From the NCBI GenBank assembly GCA_026119855.1, contig JAOWBW010000222.1:1456667-1520666 (forward strand): a stretch of 64,000 bases of DNA, given 5' to 3'. A model generated the notes under the pieces. That model was not told the origin of the DNA. It searched no databases and was given only the letters and a program-made list of their open reading frames with translations. This document shows positions 44,956-57,556 of this stretch, in pieces. The position numbers were made by a program, and so were the translations under genes. Source of the DNA: Campanula takesimana. Taxonomy: Eukaryota > Streptophyta > Magnoliopsida > Asterales > Campanulaceae. How positions within the stretch are numbered: the stretch's first letter is position 1; the number at the start of each line of letters is the position of its first letter.

Positions 44956-45059
44956 TGCCTTAGAAAAGAAAAATCCCGATGTTGGCCAAATGAGAGTCTC
45001 GTCCATTTTTCAGTCAACCCTCCCCGTAGAGTCAAGTTGACCATCTCCCAACATTGACC

Positions 45060-45625
45060 AAATGAGAGTCACATCCTATTTTGACCAAATGAGAGTCAAA
45101 CCTTTGTCCCTAGCAGTCCTTAGTCAGACGTAAGACCAATTTTCCGTCAAACTCCCCAAAGATGGAGTTGACTCCGAACTGAAGTCCCCCAGAGTGGTCA
45201 TGTTAGGTTCAAACCTTCGTTCCCGGTAGTCCTTAGTCAGATGTAAGACCAGTTTTTTGTCAAACTCCCCAAAGATGGAGTTGACTCCGAACCTAAGTCC
45301 CCCAGAGTGGTCATGTTAGGTTGAAACCTTTATCCCCGGCAGTCCTTAGTCAGACGTAAGACCACTTTTTCATCAAAATCCCCAAAGATGGAGTTGACTC
45401 CGAACCTAAGTCCCCCAGAGTCGTCATGTTAGGTTGAAACCTTTGTCCCTGGCAGTCCTTAGTCAGACGTAAGACCAGTTTTCCGTCAAGCTCCCCGAAG
45501 ATGGAGTTGAATCCGAACCTAAGTCCCCCAGAGTGGTCATGTTAGGTTGAAACCTTTGTCCCCGGTAGTCTAAGCGCGACATAAAATCATCCCTTAGTCA
45601 ACCCTCCCCGTAGAGACAAGTTGAC
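45060..45625 (+). repeat. ~115-bp tandem repeats of Gypsy-A
   Basis: At least four units, recognisable by GTCCTTAGTCAGACGTAAGA near 45115, 45231, 45345 and 45458, with CCCCAAAGATGGAGTTGACT. Copia-C is inserted directly at the end. Confidence 0.9.
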
Positions 45626-45630
45626 CAAGC

Positions 45631-47025
45631 TGTTGGTCCCAAAGGGGCAACAAGGGTATGAAAAATGCTAGGGGGTGAATAAAGTTTTAAAATTATTTTC
45701 AAACCCTTTTTAAAATCAATGGCAAATGCGCACGACTCTTAATTTGGCTAAGTATAGCGCGCAGCAAGAGTGTGAAATGCACAGCGGAAATTTAAAGCAA
45801 GCACTTATGCGCAGGGAGATGCGCAGAAGTGTAAATAAGCACGCACTAAGATTTGGTTTAAAGAGTGGCGCAAAATGGAACTAAGGCAATAAGCACAGAA
45901 ACACAATTCAATCTGCGCAATATAATCTACAGGGATCAAACAAGGAAATATATCAGAAAAGCTTAAATGTAGAAAGCAAAGAGCAATAAGTAGACAAGCT
46001 ATTTGGAGAGGTTCGATCGGGAAAAGATCTACGTCCTCTACTAAGATGGTTAGTCTTGGATTTTTAAAAGATATCTTATTATGAGAGAGTGTTACAAGTT
46101 ACAACGATTTAGAACAAACTAACTCAAAGATCTATAATCTATGAAAGAACAAAATCCTAGACAATAACCGGTGTTTCTCTTGAAGTATGATCGATGAGAT
46201 CGGAACTTCAAGAGGTGTGTGTGTGAATCAGAAATCTGGGCTCTTTAAATCTATAAGATGGAGAGCACAAGATTCTGGTGATACAAAGGCTGTTTAGGAT
46301 CTGGGCTTGGTAATGTATGAAGGTGAAGGTTGTTCTTGAGAAATTCTGGAAATAAGCAAGCAATCTTCAAATCTTCAAACTTTCTCTTTGGAAGTAAAAT
46401 TTCAAGCAGCTTGGAAAATGAGGATGAGCATGCTATTTATAGCTGAGCTCCAAGAACTAGCCGTTGGGGAGCAGAGCAAGGACAATGAGCTGTCGCAATG
46501 TGATTGGTGCGCAGGCTGTCCTTTATAGCCGTTGGAGACAGAGCAAGTTGACAGACTTCAAATTTCTTCTAGAAGGATGACAGCTGTCTTCAATTTGAAT
46601 TTAAAATATAATGTGCGTCTCCATCTACGTATATGCTAAGTGTGCACGTTTTGTCGTTTGTCCACATCAGCACTTTGACTCATTCTAAAAAGCGTAGCTT
46701 GTCAAGACGCTTTCCTAGCTAATAAAAGGTGAGGTCAGAAACAAGAGAATTGACTAAGGCAGAACTGCATGCGCATGAGAGCCATGCGCATTGAGTGCGC
46801 AGATGGTGCGCTGCGCATGGGGGACATGCGCATCCCATTCAGCCAGTTTTTCTTTAGACCTAAAAACCAAATCTTCAGAGGCCTAGTCTATAAAGAAGAC
46901 TTAGCTAAAAAATGAAGTTATAAAACTTCTTACATAGGGTCCTAAAGTCCTTAAAATAAACTTAGGTGATGGTATCAATCAATTCTAACATAAGTAGGAG
47001 TGTTAAGATATAAGCATACCCAACA
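45631..47025 (-). repeat. Copia-C 3' LTR
   Basis: TGTTGGTCCC...ATACCCAACA, 1395 bp. Minus-strand TATA (CTATAAATAGC) at 46433-46441 and TGCGCA/GCGCAT cassette at 46764-46836. Confidence 0.96.
46764..46836 (-). promoter_or_regulatory. TGCGCA cassette in Copia-C U3
   Basis: Five to six ATGCGCAT/TGCGCA motifs in about 70 bp, some 330 bp upstream of the TATA box. The copy at 58693-58764 shows two G-to-A decays of the same motifs. Confidence 0.5.
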
Positions 47026-47040
47026 ATCTCCCCCTAAATG
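47026..47040 (-). other. Polypurine tract of Copia-C
   Basis: Minus-strand TTTAGGGGGAGAT directly precedes the 3' LTR. Confidence 0.85.
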
Positions 47041-47525
47041 ATTGATTCCATTACCTACTACAACAAAAGCAATACAAAGTACTTGATAAAAACATGTCTA
47101 TAAGAATGTAAATGGTAAATCATGTCTCAAGTCAATGCACACACTAGCCAGTGTTATAGATTTCTAGTCTATCCAAAAGAATAACTTACATTATGGGAAA
47201 GACAGATATCATTCAGAGCATACAAAAATATTATGAGTTTAAGTTTGAGTATGTGTTTAAACTGAATGTTTAAACATCATGCAATGGAAATATGAGCAGA
47301 TATGAATATGCGCATGATGAAGGTTTTAATAAGCATTCATTGTTCCACAAACGAAGAGTTTGAATTGAACAAAGTTTTATAAAAACGCAATGATGCATTT
47401 CTTCTCATTAAAACTTGAAAGATAAGAGTTACAGGTACAAGTTTTACATGGAAGAAAAATCATAAGCAAAAATCAAAAGCGCATAAAAAACTTACAAAAT
47501 ATGCGCAGCAAAAGAAATTACATTT

Positions 47526-50326
47526 CTAGTCTATGTTAATCCGAAAAAGTGCTTCCCTAAGCTCGTTCTGCAGGCCGGTAATCTTGTCCATTATCTCAAT
47601 CTTGAGAGCTTGAAACATGGCGTTGTATTCCACAGCCTGGTTCACATAAGTTTTCATGCCGGAGCGCATCAGATCGTTGTCTTTCTGAAGGTCTTCAGAG
47701 ACTTTGTTAAATGTATTCTCAATGGAACCAAATTGGTTTGCCAGAGATTGCTGAGTAGAAGAAATAGAGTCCAGAATCACCTTCTGCGCATCCGCTAGAG
47801 ATTTGGTCAACTCCACTTGAACCATGTTCTGGCTAGCTTGCATATCCAACATAGCTTGGTTCATAGCTCCATTGAATGTATTACTTAACTGAACTAATCA
47901 GTGAGTGACATGAGATTTTAGTGCATCAATAGAGGAGGAGGAAGAGCTGGAATCTCTAGGCGTAAAGTTATCAATGATGTTTATAACTTTGGTAGTTTCA
48001 ATCTGGATTACCTCAGTGAGAGTATTTGCTAAAGTGCTAAGAGCTTCAGACAGACCATGCATAGAGGGAATCTTTGAGAACGCAGTGGTAATAATACCAA
48101 AGTCATTCTATAAGTCTTGGCGGAGCGCATCGTAAATTTGAGGCATGTGCGCAGCTCCAGAACTGGTTGCCTGCGCATCCGCAGTAGCAGAACCGGTTGC
48201 CTTTGTTGAACTCTCCCCCTTAATGGCATAATCAATAGCCTGTAGCAAACTGGCTTGCGCATCTAGCCTTACAGACTACGCATCCAGTTGCTCTTGAATT
48301 TTAGATTGCGCAGTGACCACTTGGAAGTGCTGGGTTTGCGCGGCAAATTGATTTGCTTGAATAGTTTGAAGCATGCCAAGATTTGGCGCATGTCAGTTAA
48401 TGAACTGGAAGGATCCGAGGGAGCAGTAACTGGAGGCACTTCATGAATGATTGGAGAAGTATGTAAAGCCCCAGTTGGTTGTATAGGAGCAGCAGCAGCA
48501 GCAGGAGTTGTTTGCGCAGGAACTGAAGAGTGATGCGCAAGAATTGGAGAATGATGGACATCATAGTCTTCTGAGCTTGAGTCCTCATTAGCATCTTCTA
48601 CAATTGGCGCATCCTCATAGACAGTAGGATCAGGCGCATCATGAGCAAAGCCTTCACCATCAATGAAGACTGGTGGGGCATGCTGCGCAACGTTCCTTTG
48701 CGCAACTGCAGCAAGTCTTGCTTCCCTTGCTATATCACGCGCAGACTTTTCAGTGCGCGGAGGAGAATGCCTTGGAGGATCTGAATCAACATTAGATAAA
48801 TCTTCCATGGTTCGTTTTGTAGCGCGCTTCTTGGTAGCAACCTTCTTGACCCTGCGCGTTGGAGTGGCCTTTGCAGATAGTGGGATCTCATCCTCACTAG
48901 AAGTATCATTGCGAAGTGGCTTTGCAGTCTCCTTCTACTTCTCCCCTTGAGATTGAGCAGCCTTAGAGGTTTCAGTAGATTTGGAAGGGCTAATGAGTAG
49001 ATCATTTGCAGCACCTTCAAAGATATCTTCCTCTTGAGGCGCAGGAGGAGGAGTAGATGCGCGCTTTGACTTAAGCGCAGGATCATCTTCTACTTGGATG
49101 TCTTCATTAGACTCATCCAATAGAGTTCTTGATTCCTTTGCGTGCTTCTTTTTCTTGTCCTTTTTCTTTTCCTTTTTCTCTACGGGCGCAACAACCTTAG
49201 CTTTCTTTTTCTTTTCTGGTGCAGTAGCCTTGGACTTCTTTGATTTCCTGGGGGACTCAGGGTCAGCTGTAGCCTTGCGCTTCTGGATAGGCGCAGTCGG
49301 CTCGTTGATCTTTATACCAGACGCAACAGGTTTAGACGCCTTTGTCTTCTTGCATTGCACATCAGTAGCAATACCCTTACCCTTGTCTTTTGCACCAACT
49401 TTACTCAACTCTGGCTCATAAACAGATTCATCTTCTGATTCCGACTCAGATGAGGAGGCGTCCTTGAGCTCACTATCCGAATTAGGAGGAGATCCTTGAT
49501 CATCAGGATGAATGTCCTCAAATACTTCAATGGGATCCGCAGCCCAGTACATGCAGTAGTCAAAGTTGTTGACTTCATGGCGAAAATTTTGAAGAAATAC
49601 GCGTAAATACGTGCGCGTGGAAGTCACATAAACTTTGAGAGATGGGTCCTCATCCACCAACTTGCGCACTTTGGGAAAGCGTATGAAGATAGTGAGAATT
49701 CTGCAGTGCGTCTTGTACTTGGGTGGCCTCTTGGTGTCAGCAGCCTTTTTCTTGTATACTCTCACCCAGCGCACAAGTTCATCATAGATGATTTCTGCCC
49801 AACTCAGTTGCTTCTTCTTATAGATAGCAGCGCAGCACATCCACTGCTTGCTGATGAAAGTGGACTTGTTCCCATTTTTGCAGTTGATGGAATCTCCGAT
49901 GATGATGCAGAGGTGGTACATTAATTCTCCAAACTCCTTCCTATCATGGTTGTTGTATTGTCCAACCAGAGTAGGTGTCTTTATTAGTTTCTGCGCAACT
50001 TTGTCCTGCGCATCTTGAGATATCTTCTTCTTTGTGCAAGCAGGAAATCCCATCGTTTGTCTGATGTGCGTGTAGTTGATAGTCACAGAAACCCCGCGTA
50101 TAGAACTTTTGAGGCAGGGAACGGTGATGTTGTCATACAAGCGATCAACCTCCTCTGCGTTGCTGAAGAACTCGTCGATGTAAAAGGGAAGAATAAAGTC
50201 CTGGCCTTTGGTGAAAAGAGGCAGAATGCCAGATTTGTCCATAATTTCCACCATATAGCGTCCTAGCGAATCCTGGCGTAGGTCCTCCACATCTAGTTCC
50301 CATCCAGGGATAAAATAGTTGAGATT
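47526..50326 (-). pseudogene. Third gene of Copia-C, main exon (env position)
   Basis: The exon begins at 50326 after the acceptor TTTTGCGCAG and is open to TAG at 48935, then in the same frame to 48269. A frameshift leads into a separate C-terminal part (47864-47526). The first ~330 residues look globular (GWELDVEDLRQDSLGRY, VTINYTHIRQTMGFP, KTHCRILTIFIRFP) and resemble the putative plant transposon protein domain. Then follow Lys-rich blocks (EKKKKAKVV, KKDKKKKHAKE), Pro/Ala-rich linkers, and a C-terminal coiled coil (SLADAQKVILDSISSTQQSL). I see no signal peptide or membrane span, so an envelope function is not supported. Many nuclear-type basic clusters are present. The function is unknown. 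Confidence 0.65.
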
Positions 50327-50963
50327 CTGCGCAAAACAAAGGTTAAAAGTTAGGTCTAGACATGCGCATGGAGAGAAGCGCATGCGCATGAGCGATATGC
50401 GTTGCGCATGAACTAGACTCCATACTTAAGCAAAACATGAAATATATAAAGGGTAAAAATGTCAAAAAACATAAAATTTAAACTACACGCCTAGAATTGG
50501 CGCGAAAAGCTGAAACATAACCAAAAATCATGTTAAGGCACATCATAAGACTATTCATTAGGAACATGAAGAACATGTGTTGAATACACGAAGAACACGA
50601 AGAACATAAAAATGTTGAAGTGCTCCAAAATGCATAAAAAACATATCAAAATGTTTGAAATGAAAAATCACACACAAATAAGTGAACCACAACAACAATA
50701 ACAGGAACATACATCCAAGATCTGAGAAAAACTAAAGACAATTCGAAATAACAAAAACTCAAAAATTTAACAGAAATCCAACCAAACGATCATTGATCGT
50801 AAAACAAATTACATAAATGAAAAGCTATAAGTAATGCGAACACACAGTGTCAAATAATTTGAAAAACGAGCAACGGATCATAGAGAAATCACAAAGGGAA
50901 AAAAATAGAACCTTCGAACCTTTAATGGCGGAAAAACTGAAAAGAAGGGTTAGAGATTCTTAC

Positions 50964-51014
50964 CATTTGTGGATCCTCTGGTTTCTTGGATGAAGTAGAT
51001 GTCTTGGGAGCCAT
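50964..51014 (-). CDS. First exon of Copia-C third gene
   Basis: ATG at 51014 starts MAPKTSTSSKKPEDPQM (17 codons) and ends exactly at a donor GTAAGA (50963 down). The 637-bp intron ends in a T-rich TTTGTTTTGCGCAG, and both exons are in phase 0. Upstream on the minus strand lies a CT-rich, UTR-like stretch (51015-51180). Confidence 0.65.
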
Positions 51015-51772
51015 AAGAGATATATATATAGAAGATTTCACGAAAAAATATATAAAGAGATGATGAGTGCAGAGAGAAAAAGAGGTCAGAGAGTAGAGAG
51101 AAAAGTGAGGCGGTTGAGTGATGAACAAAATTTGAAGGAGAGAAGTGAGGAGGAAGACGGCGGTTCAAAGGGATATAGCTGAAAAACGTATGGTGACTTC
51201 ACAATGCGCTGACTCAAGAGTTGGTGTGTCAGACGAGTGAGGAGCACGCGCAGGTGAAGCGCACGCACAGATGACGTGGACCAATGCGGAGCGCACGTGA
51301 AAATCTCTAGCCGCGCGCGTGTGTCAGGCATTAATGGTCAAAAAGAATCTTTTCCTATTCCTTCATAAATAGCACACAAAGAGCATTAATGGCGCGTCAC
51401 TCAATGCTTTTGCATTAAATGAGATGGGACGTGCACAGAGGGGTAAAATAGTAATTTCCCAAGAAAATTTTAAAAGAATGACGAGGGAAAATACATAATT
51501 ACACAAGTACCCTTGCAAATTATGTGCTGACTCAGCAAGTCAAGGACTTAGGTGTAACTATTGAAAAGAAAACTTACTTGAGGTCTACGTGGTATGCGCA
51601 TGAAGTATATGCGCAACTCTATAATGCGCAGAGATTCTTAGAAATCTCAGAAATATATTGCTTTATGCGCATCATCACGTGCGTATGAAATGCGCAGCGT
51701 ATGAGGAAGATCTAACTTAAATAATTTCAAGAACTCAAAAGCATTAGTATTGACAACTTTTATGGACAAAAT
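51015..51772 (-). promoter_or_regulatory. Intergenic region upstream of Copia-C third gene
   Basis: About 760 bp between the RNase H stop (51773) and the ATG at 51014. It contains TATA-like sequences (near 51040-51055 and 51175), a long pyrimidine-rich stretch, and several TGCGCA motifs (51240-51320, 51590-51700). It could be an internal promoter with 5' UTR. This is inferred. Confidence 0.4.
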
Positions 51773-53247
51773 TTAACTGAGTTCAAGCATACCCATTTCG
51801 CCTCTCAAAAATATGAACCTTTTAGCATCTAGTGCTTTTGTAAGAATATTGGCGATTTGATAGTCGGTTCCTACGTGTTCCAAATGAATATTTATTTTCT
51901 CCACGTGGTTTTTGAGGAAGTGATACTTGATGTCAATGTGCTTGGTCTTGGAGTGCATGACAGGATTTTCAGAAACCGCAATGGTTGAGGTATTGTCGCA
52001 GTAGATGGGACAATTTTCTTCTTTGATGTCATAGTCCACCAATTGCTGCTTCATCCACAGAATCTGACAGCAACAGCTTCCAACAGCAATATATTCTGCT
52101 TCAGTAGTTCAGACAGAAACTGCAGCTTGTTTCTTACTAGCCCATGACACAAGTCGATATCCGAGGAAATGACAAGTGCCGCTTGTGCTTTTCCTGTCAA
52201 TGGTGCACGCTGCATAATCCGCATCTGAATAACCTACAAGTTTAAAATTCGAATCTTTGGTATACCAAAGTCTAAGGTTAACAGTGCCGGAGAGATATCT
52301 TATAATACGTTTTATAGCAATTAAGTGCGCTTCTCTAGGGTCAGATTGATAACGCGCACAGACACAAACACTAAACATAATATCTGGCCTACTTGCAGTA
52401 AGATAAATGAGAGAGCCAATCATACCTCGATATAAAGTTTGATCAACTTTCTTACCTTCAAGTCTTTGTCGAGTTTGTTGCAGGTATCCATTGGAGTATC
52501 ATATGGTTTAGCATTATCTAGTCCAAATTTCTTGATTAGATCCCTTGTGTACTTTGCTTGGTTGATAAATATGCCTTCATCTATTTGTTTGATTTGAAGT
52601 CCGAGGAAGAATATGAGTTCTCCCATCATGCTCATCTCAAACTTGCTCTTCATTAGTTTCTCAAATCGCTTGCACAACAATTCATTAGTAGAACCAAAAA
52701 TAATATCATCGACATAAATTTGAACAAGTAATTTATGATCATTATGTTTGGCAATGAAAAGAGTAGTATCAATTTTACCACGAGTAAAGCCTTTCTCAAT
52801 GAGAAACTTGGATAGTGTATCATACCATGCTCTTTGTGCTTGCTTTAGCCCATATAAAGCTTTCTGGATTTTGTAGACATGATTTGGAAATTGAGAATCT
52901 TCAAACCCAGGTGGTTGTGCTACATAGACTTGTTCTTGGAGCTCACCATTTAGAAACGCGCTCTTCACATCCATTTGATATAACTTGAAGTTCTTGTGAG
53001 CAGCGTAGGCTAGGAATATCCTTATAGCTTCAAGTCTTGCAACGGGCGCAAAAGTTTCATCGTAGTCGATTCCTTCTTCTTGCCTATAGCCTTGCGCAAC
53101 CAATCTTGCTTTGTTTCTTGTGATGGTTCCATTCTCGTCCATCTTGTTTCTGAACACCCACTTTGTACCAATCACTCCTTGATCATTTGGTCTTGGAACA
53201 AGAGTCCAGACTTTACATCGTTCAAACTGATTGAGTTCTTCTTGCAT
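51773..53247 (-). pseudogene. RT and RNase H of Copia-C
   Basis: RT: LVAQGYRQEEGIDYDETFAPV, MDVKSAFLNGELQEQVYV, YGLKQAQRAWY and YVDDIIFGSTNELL. RNase H: GYSDADYAACTIDRKSTSGT, TTEAEYIAVGS, IYCDNTSTIA and ANILTKALD. Two breaks: a frameshift near 52430-52450 between RT and RNase H, and TGA at about 52109 immediately before the TTEAEY motif. All catalytic residues are present. Confidence 0.9.
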
Positions 53248-54630
53248 TGCAACAACCTAATTAGGATCTTGGAGCGCTTCATCAGCCTTCTTTAGTTCAA
53301 TTTGAGAGATAAATGCAGTGTAAGCATCAAAGTTTGTAGCTCTCCTTGTATGGACTCCAACATGAAGATCACCAATGATGTTTGTAATTGGGTGATCTCT
53401 AACTTCACGAATTTCAGGAGGTAAGTTAGGTTGAGTTGTAGAAACTTAAAGGTCTTCAATTGGTTCATCTTCACCAGCATCAAAGTCATTAAAGTTAGGG
53501 GGTTGAACTGGTTCAGAATTGAAAGAGTGAGTGACACCATGCATAGAATTAGGATGATGAGCATTAGTAGAATCTTCAGGCGCATTGTTTAGTGCAACTG
53601 AAGCTTCACTTGGTGCGCTATTGATAAAGCTTTGTGCAACTGATGTAGATGGATTTCCTTGTGTTGATAAATTCTGATCTTGTGTATGCGTAGTTGGAAT
53701 GTGCGCACCTGTCTTAATAGACTCAACAGAATCATCAGCAACATTAGGAGCCAAATGTGGCTCAAGGAGAGAATGTTCATCAAATGTAACATGTACAGAT
53801 TCAACTATCACTAATGTAGATCTATTGAAAACATGGAAAGATTTAGAATGTTTAGCATACCCAACTAAAATACCTTCATCCGCTTTGGCATCGAATTTAC
53901 CTCTATGTTCGTTTCCGTTGTAGAGGATATAGCATTTGCAGCCAAAGATCTTGAAGAAAGCAATGTTGGGAGTTCTACCATGCCAAAGTTCGTAAGGGGT
54001 CTTGTTATGGCGCTTGTTGATGAGGGAACGATTTTGAGTAAAGCATGCAGTGTTTATAGCTTCTTCCCAAAAGTACTTAGGCAATTTAGCTTCTACTATC
54101 ATCGACTTCTCTGCTTCTATCAACGTTCTATTTTTCCTTTCCACAACACCATTTTGTTGAGGAACTCCAGCTGTTGAGAAGTTGTGATCTATCCCATGAT
54201 CGTCGCAATATCGAGCAACACCATTGTTCTTGAATTCTGTTCCATGTCGGATCGAACACTAATGATGTCATCTTCTTTTTGGGTTTGGAGCAGTCTGAAT
54301 AGAATGGTGAGAATGTCATAACAATCGTCTTTAGAGATCATCATTTCCACCCATGTGTATCTTGAATAATCATCCACCACAACTAAAGTATACTTGTTTC
54401 TATTGATGCTCGCAGTGGTGACTGGTCAAAATAGATCAATGTGCAGCAGTTGCAAACATCTTGAAGTTAAGGGATTTGTCTTGCTGGAAAAAGACTGCTT
54501 TGATTGTTTGCCTAGTTGACAAGCTGCGCATTTGTTGTCATGATGATCAGTAACCTTGGGAATTCCTTTGACAAGATTATCCCTGCAGAGTTTTGATACA
54601 CATTTGAAGTTCAAGTGATTCATGCGCTTG
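53248..54630 (-). pseudogene. Integrase of Copia-C
   Basis: GAG-pre-integrase zinc end (HHDNKCAACQLGK), LLHIDLF with the first Asp, VVVDDYSRYTWV, RSD for the second Asp, and GVVERKNRTLIEAEKSM for the Glu, followed by the Copia C-terminal GKF and long Ser/Thr/His-rich linker. Frames change at least twice between 54430 and 54140, and a stop follows HIDLF. It is clearly dead. Confidence 0.85.
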
Positions 54631-54632
54631 TG

Positions 54633-55064
54633 CTATAGCCAATTATTTTTGCTCACACTTTTCGCTACAAAACAAAGATTAGTACTAGAGTTCATACTAT
54701 GGAAATCAATAATATAAATATTTGTCTTACGATATCCAGTGAGTAGTATAGCTCCGGTTTTGCCATTCTTGATAAGACATTGCGTTGAAGTGAAATGGCA
54801 TTCTAATCCTTTGTCACAAAATTGAGATATGGATAATAAGTTGTGCTTGAGTCCTTCGATGAGAGAGACTCTTTCAATGCACACTTTGTCTTTCTTGAGC
54901 TTTCCATATGCAACAACTTGACCTTTGTTATTATCACCAAATGTTACTGAGGGACCTCTTTCTTCATGAACATCTTCAAGTAAGGATTCATCTCCAGTCA
55001 TGTGTCGTGAGCACCCATTGTCGAGAATCCATTCATACGTTCTAGCTTTGGAAGATCCAGCCAT
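54633..55064 (-). pseudogene. Protease of Copia-C
   Basis: The active site reads W-I-L-D-N-G-C-S-R-H-M-T-G. Related elements have D-S-G or D-T-G, so the second residue is substituted. The catalytic Asp is present. Confidence 0.8.
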
Positions 55065-57483
55065 GAAGCAAAGAACCTAAAATATAGACATTTAAGCAGG
55101 TCCCCTTTATTCCTTTTGGGTCCTAGAGTTAGCAACTTTTGATGACCCACTCTTGCTTGACCTTAGGATTTTTAAGTCCTTTGGTATTGGGAATGAATCT
55201 CAAAAGGCATTCCACAGCCTTGTGTCCAAAGCAATTACAAATTGAACAATGATGAAAGCCACCAATCACATGAGTTTTTACAGACTCTTACTTTTCTTTG
55301 GGATAGCATTCTTCTTTGGGTCAGATGAGCCAGCCTTAACAAAATAATTCTTTTGAAATTTTGGAGCGCATTTTCTAGTAGGGCGCATAGGGCTAGGAGG
55401 CGCATGGCTCCTAGGCGCATAATGCGTACTAGTAGAAGGAGTGCGCTTTTTTTCAAGAATGATTTTGCTAGGAGATGGTTCATCTGTAGCTACTTTTTTC
55501 TCCTTAGCTTTCCCAAATTGTTTCGTTGGGTAGACATAATGGAAGGTATGTCTCTTGACTTTTTCCTGTCCTTTACCCATTGAAATAGAATATTTTTCCT
55601 TGGGAATTTCATGAGTTTTCTGAGGTGTAAATTCATTGTCTCTTTCAGCGCAGACCTCACACTTAAAGTTTTCACTAGTTGATGAGAATCCCAAGCCACT
55701 TTTATCACTACAGGCTTTTTGGGACTCAAAGATACTTTCCATAGTGACACGAGAATTGGACCACTCATTTGTAATGTTTTGAAGATCAGTAATTTGAGCA
55801 ACCAATTAATCGTTTTGAACTTTAAGTAATGAGTTATGTTCCGTTAGAAAAGTGTTTTTAACAGTAAGAGGAGTCATGCTCTTTATCTGCTCCTTAAAGA
55901 GGGTGAGTTCAGATTTTAGAAGAGATTTCTCGGTCTTAAGCTGGGAAATTTCTTCACATGATAGTGCTAAAGCTTCCTTCATTTTGCCAAATTTACTTAT
56001 TACCTTTTCAGCTTCTGAGAACAATTTCTCTTGCTTGGCAATATCCTCATCGTGATAGATTACAGAGATTGGTTCAACTTGAGGTATGATGTAGTTGCCT
56101 TTTCTGAGCTTGCTTCGTGCGCTCAGATCACATCTAGCAAATAACAATCCACCATCGCTTTGAGTTGGAGTAATAAATCCTTGTTCAACAAGCTCGCTGA
56201 TGGTTGGCCCTTTCTTCTTCTTCACTTCTTGAAAACCTTCTGATTTCTTGATAGGTTTATTCACGACATTCATATCAGGAATATCCTTTGAGTAGTCATC
56301 ATCGGAATCATAAGTATCAACTTTATCATCATTTTCCATCAAGCACACAAGCCCATCATCAGAATCTTCATCGCTCTCTTCAGAGTCTGTTTCAATCCAG
56401 GTGTTATGCTCATTTGCTGGTGATTCTTCTTCAGCAATCATTCCCTTATGACGATTTGGTCTGGTAGAGAATTTGGGGGGTATGGATGCTCTTCTTCTGC
56501 ATATATTCAAACTTGGAAACTGGGCAGCTTGAGGCAAAGTGTCCTGGTTTCCTGTAATTAAAACATACAAGGTCTTCTTTCCTTTTTGAGTCGCTGCTCC
56601 TTGTGAACTTTAGAGGAGCTCTGCTTGTAGATCCTTGAAATTTGTTGGAGTTGGGTTTTGAGAACTTTTTGAACTTCTGAAATTTCTTCACAAATAAAGC
56701 GAAGTCTTCGTCATCCATATCCAATAACTCAGAAGTAGAAATTTTGGGATCTGAACTTTTCTCATCATGAACTGGCGCAGGCGCAGATGCATGCGCTTCC
56801 TCTCTATGCGCCACTATAGCAATGGATTGTGATTTTCCTTCAGTTTCACTTATACGCTGAAGTTTGAGTTCATAAACTTTGAGATTTGCGTAAAGATTTC
56901 TAAGTATCCACACATCCAAAGTTCCAGCGTCTTCAAGAGCGCTAGATTTATGTAGGTATCTCGATCCAAAAGAATCAAGGAAATTTGTATTTAATTCCTT
57001 ATTAGAGAATTTCTTTCCAAGTGAAGTCTTAGGGTTTCACCGGGGAGTTGAGAGAAATTATTGAATCTCTTTTTGTACTTCGTATCTCTTGTTTTCTTTG
57101 CAAACAGTGTCTCCTTCGATATGCTCTTCGATAGCATCCCATAATTCATTTGCAGTAGCACAATGCATGACTTGTTGTTTCATAGCCGTGCTTAAAGTAC
57201 TGAGGAGAATGTTTCTAGCCTTCCCATCATTTGCAACTCTTCTTGTTTCTTCTTCATTCCATTCTTCCTTTGGTTTCAGAATAGATGGTTGAGCAGCGTT
57301 GGTGCGTGGATTAGGATTCGTCTTCATTGGAATATAAGGTCCATAAAATACGGTGTCATGGAGCCTTTCATCAATTGAGTTGAGATGGGTCAGGGTGCTG
57401 AACTTCCACACGTCGAAATGATCTTCATCAAAGACTGGAACATGTGTATAGTTAGCAGTTGCCATAGGTTTTATGTTTGCCAT
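55065..57483 (-). pseudogene. Gag of Copia-C
   Basis: Starts at ATG 57483 (MANIKPMATANYTHV) with an UBN2-type N-terminus (FDVWKFSTLTHL, CATANELWDAIEEHIEG). It stops at 57058. Further pieces follow: 56919-56446 with the zinc knuckle C-F-N-Y-R-K-P-G-H-F-A-S-S-C, in which the second Cys is Tyr; 56570-55806, acidic then helical with coiled coil; and 55805-55278, basic with a possible second C-x2-C motif (CEVCAERD). SIRE Gag proteins are long in the same way. At least one frameshift (near 56450-56570) and several stops occur. Confidence 0.8.
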
Positions 57484-57542
57484 ATCGAATCGGCACCCAA
57501 GCTGTTAAGCTTGAAAAACAGAAATATTTTATAAAGGTGTTT

Positions 57543-57554
57543 GCTCTGATACCA
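57543..57554 (-). other. Primer binding site, tRNA-iMet (Copia-C)
   Basis: Minus-strand TGGTATCAGAGC, two bases from the LTR start at 57557. Confidence 0.92.
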
Positions 57555-57556
57555 CT

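Noticed and set aside
47526..50326. Envelope glycoprotein in Copia-C
   Set aside because: Position fits the SIRE env-like ORF, but I see no signal peptide, membrane span or cleavage site; coiled coil and basic blocks only.
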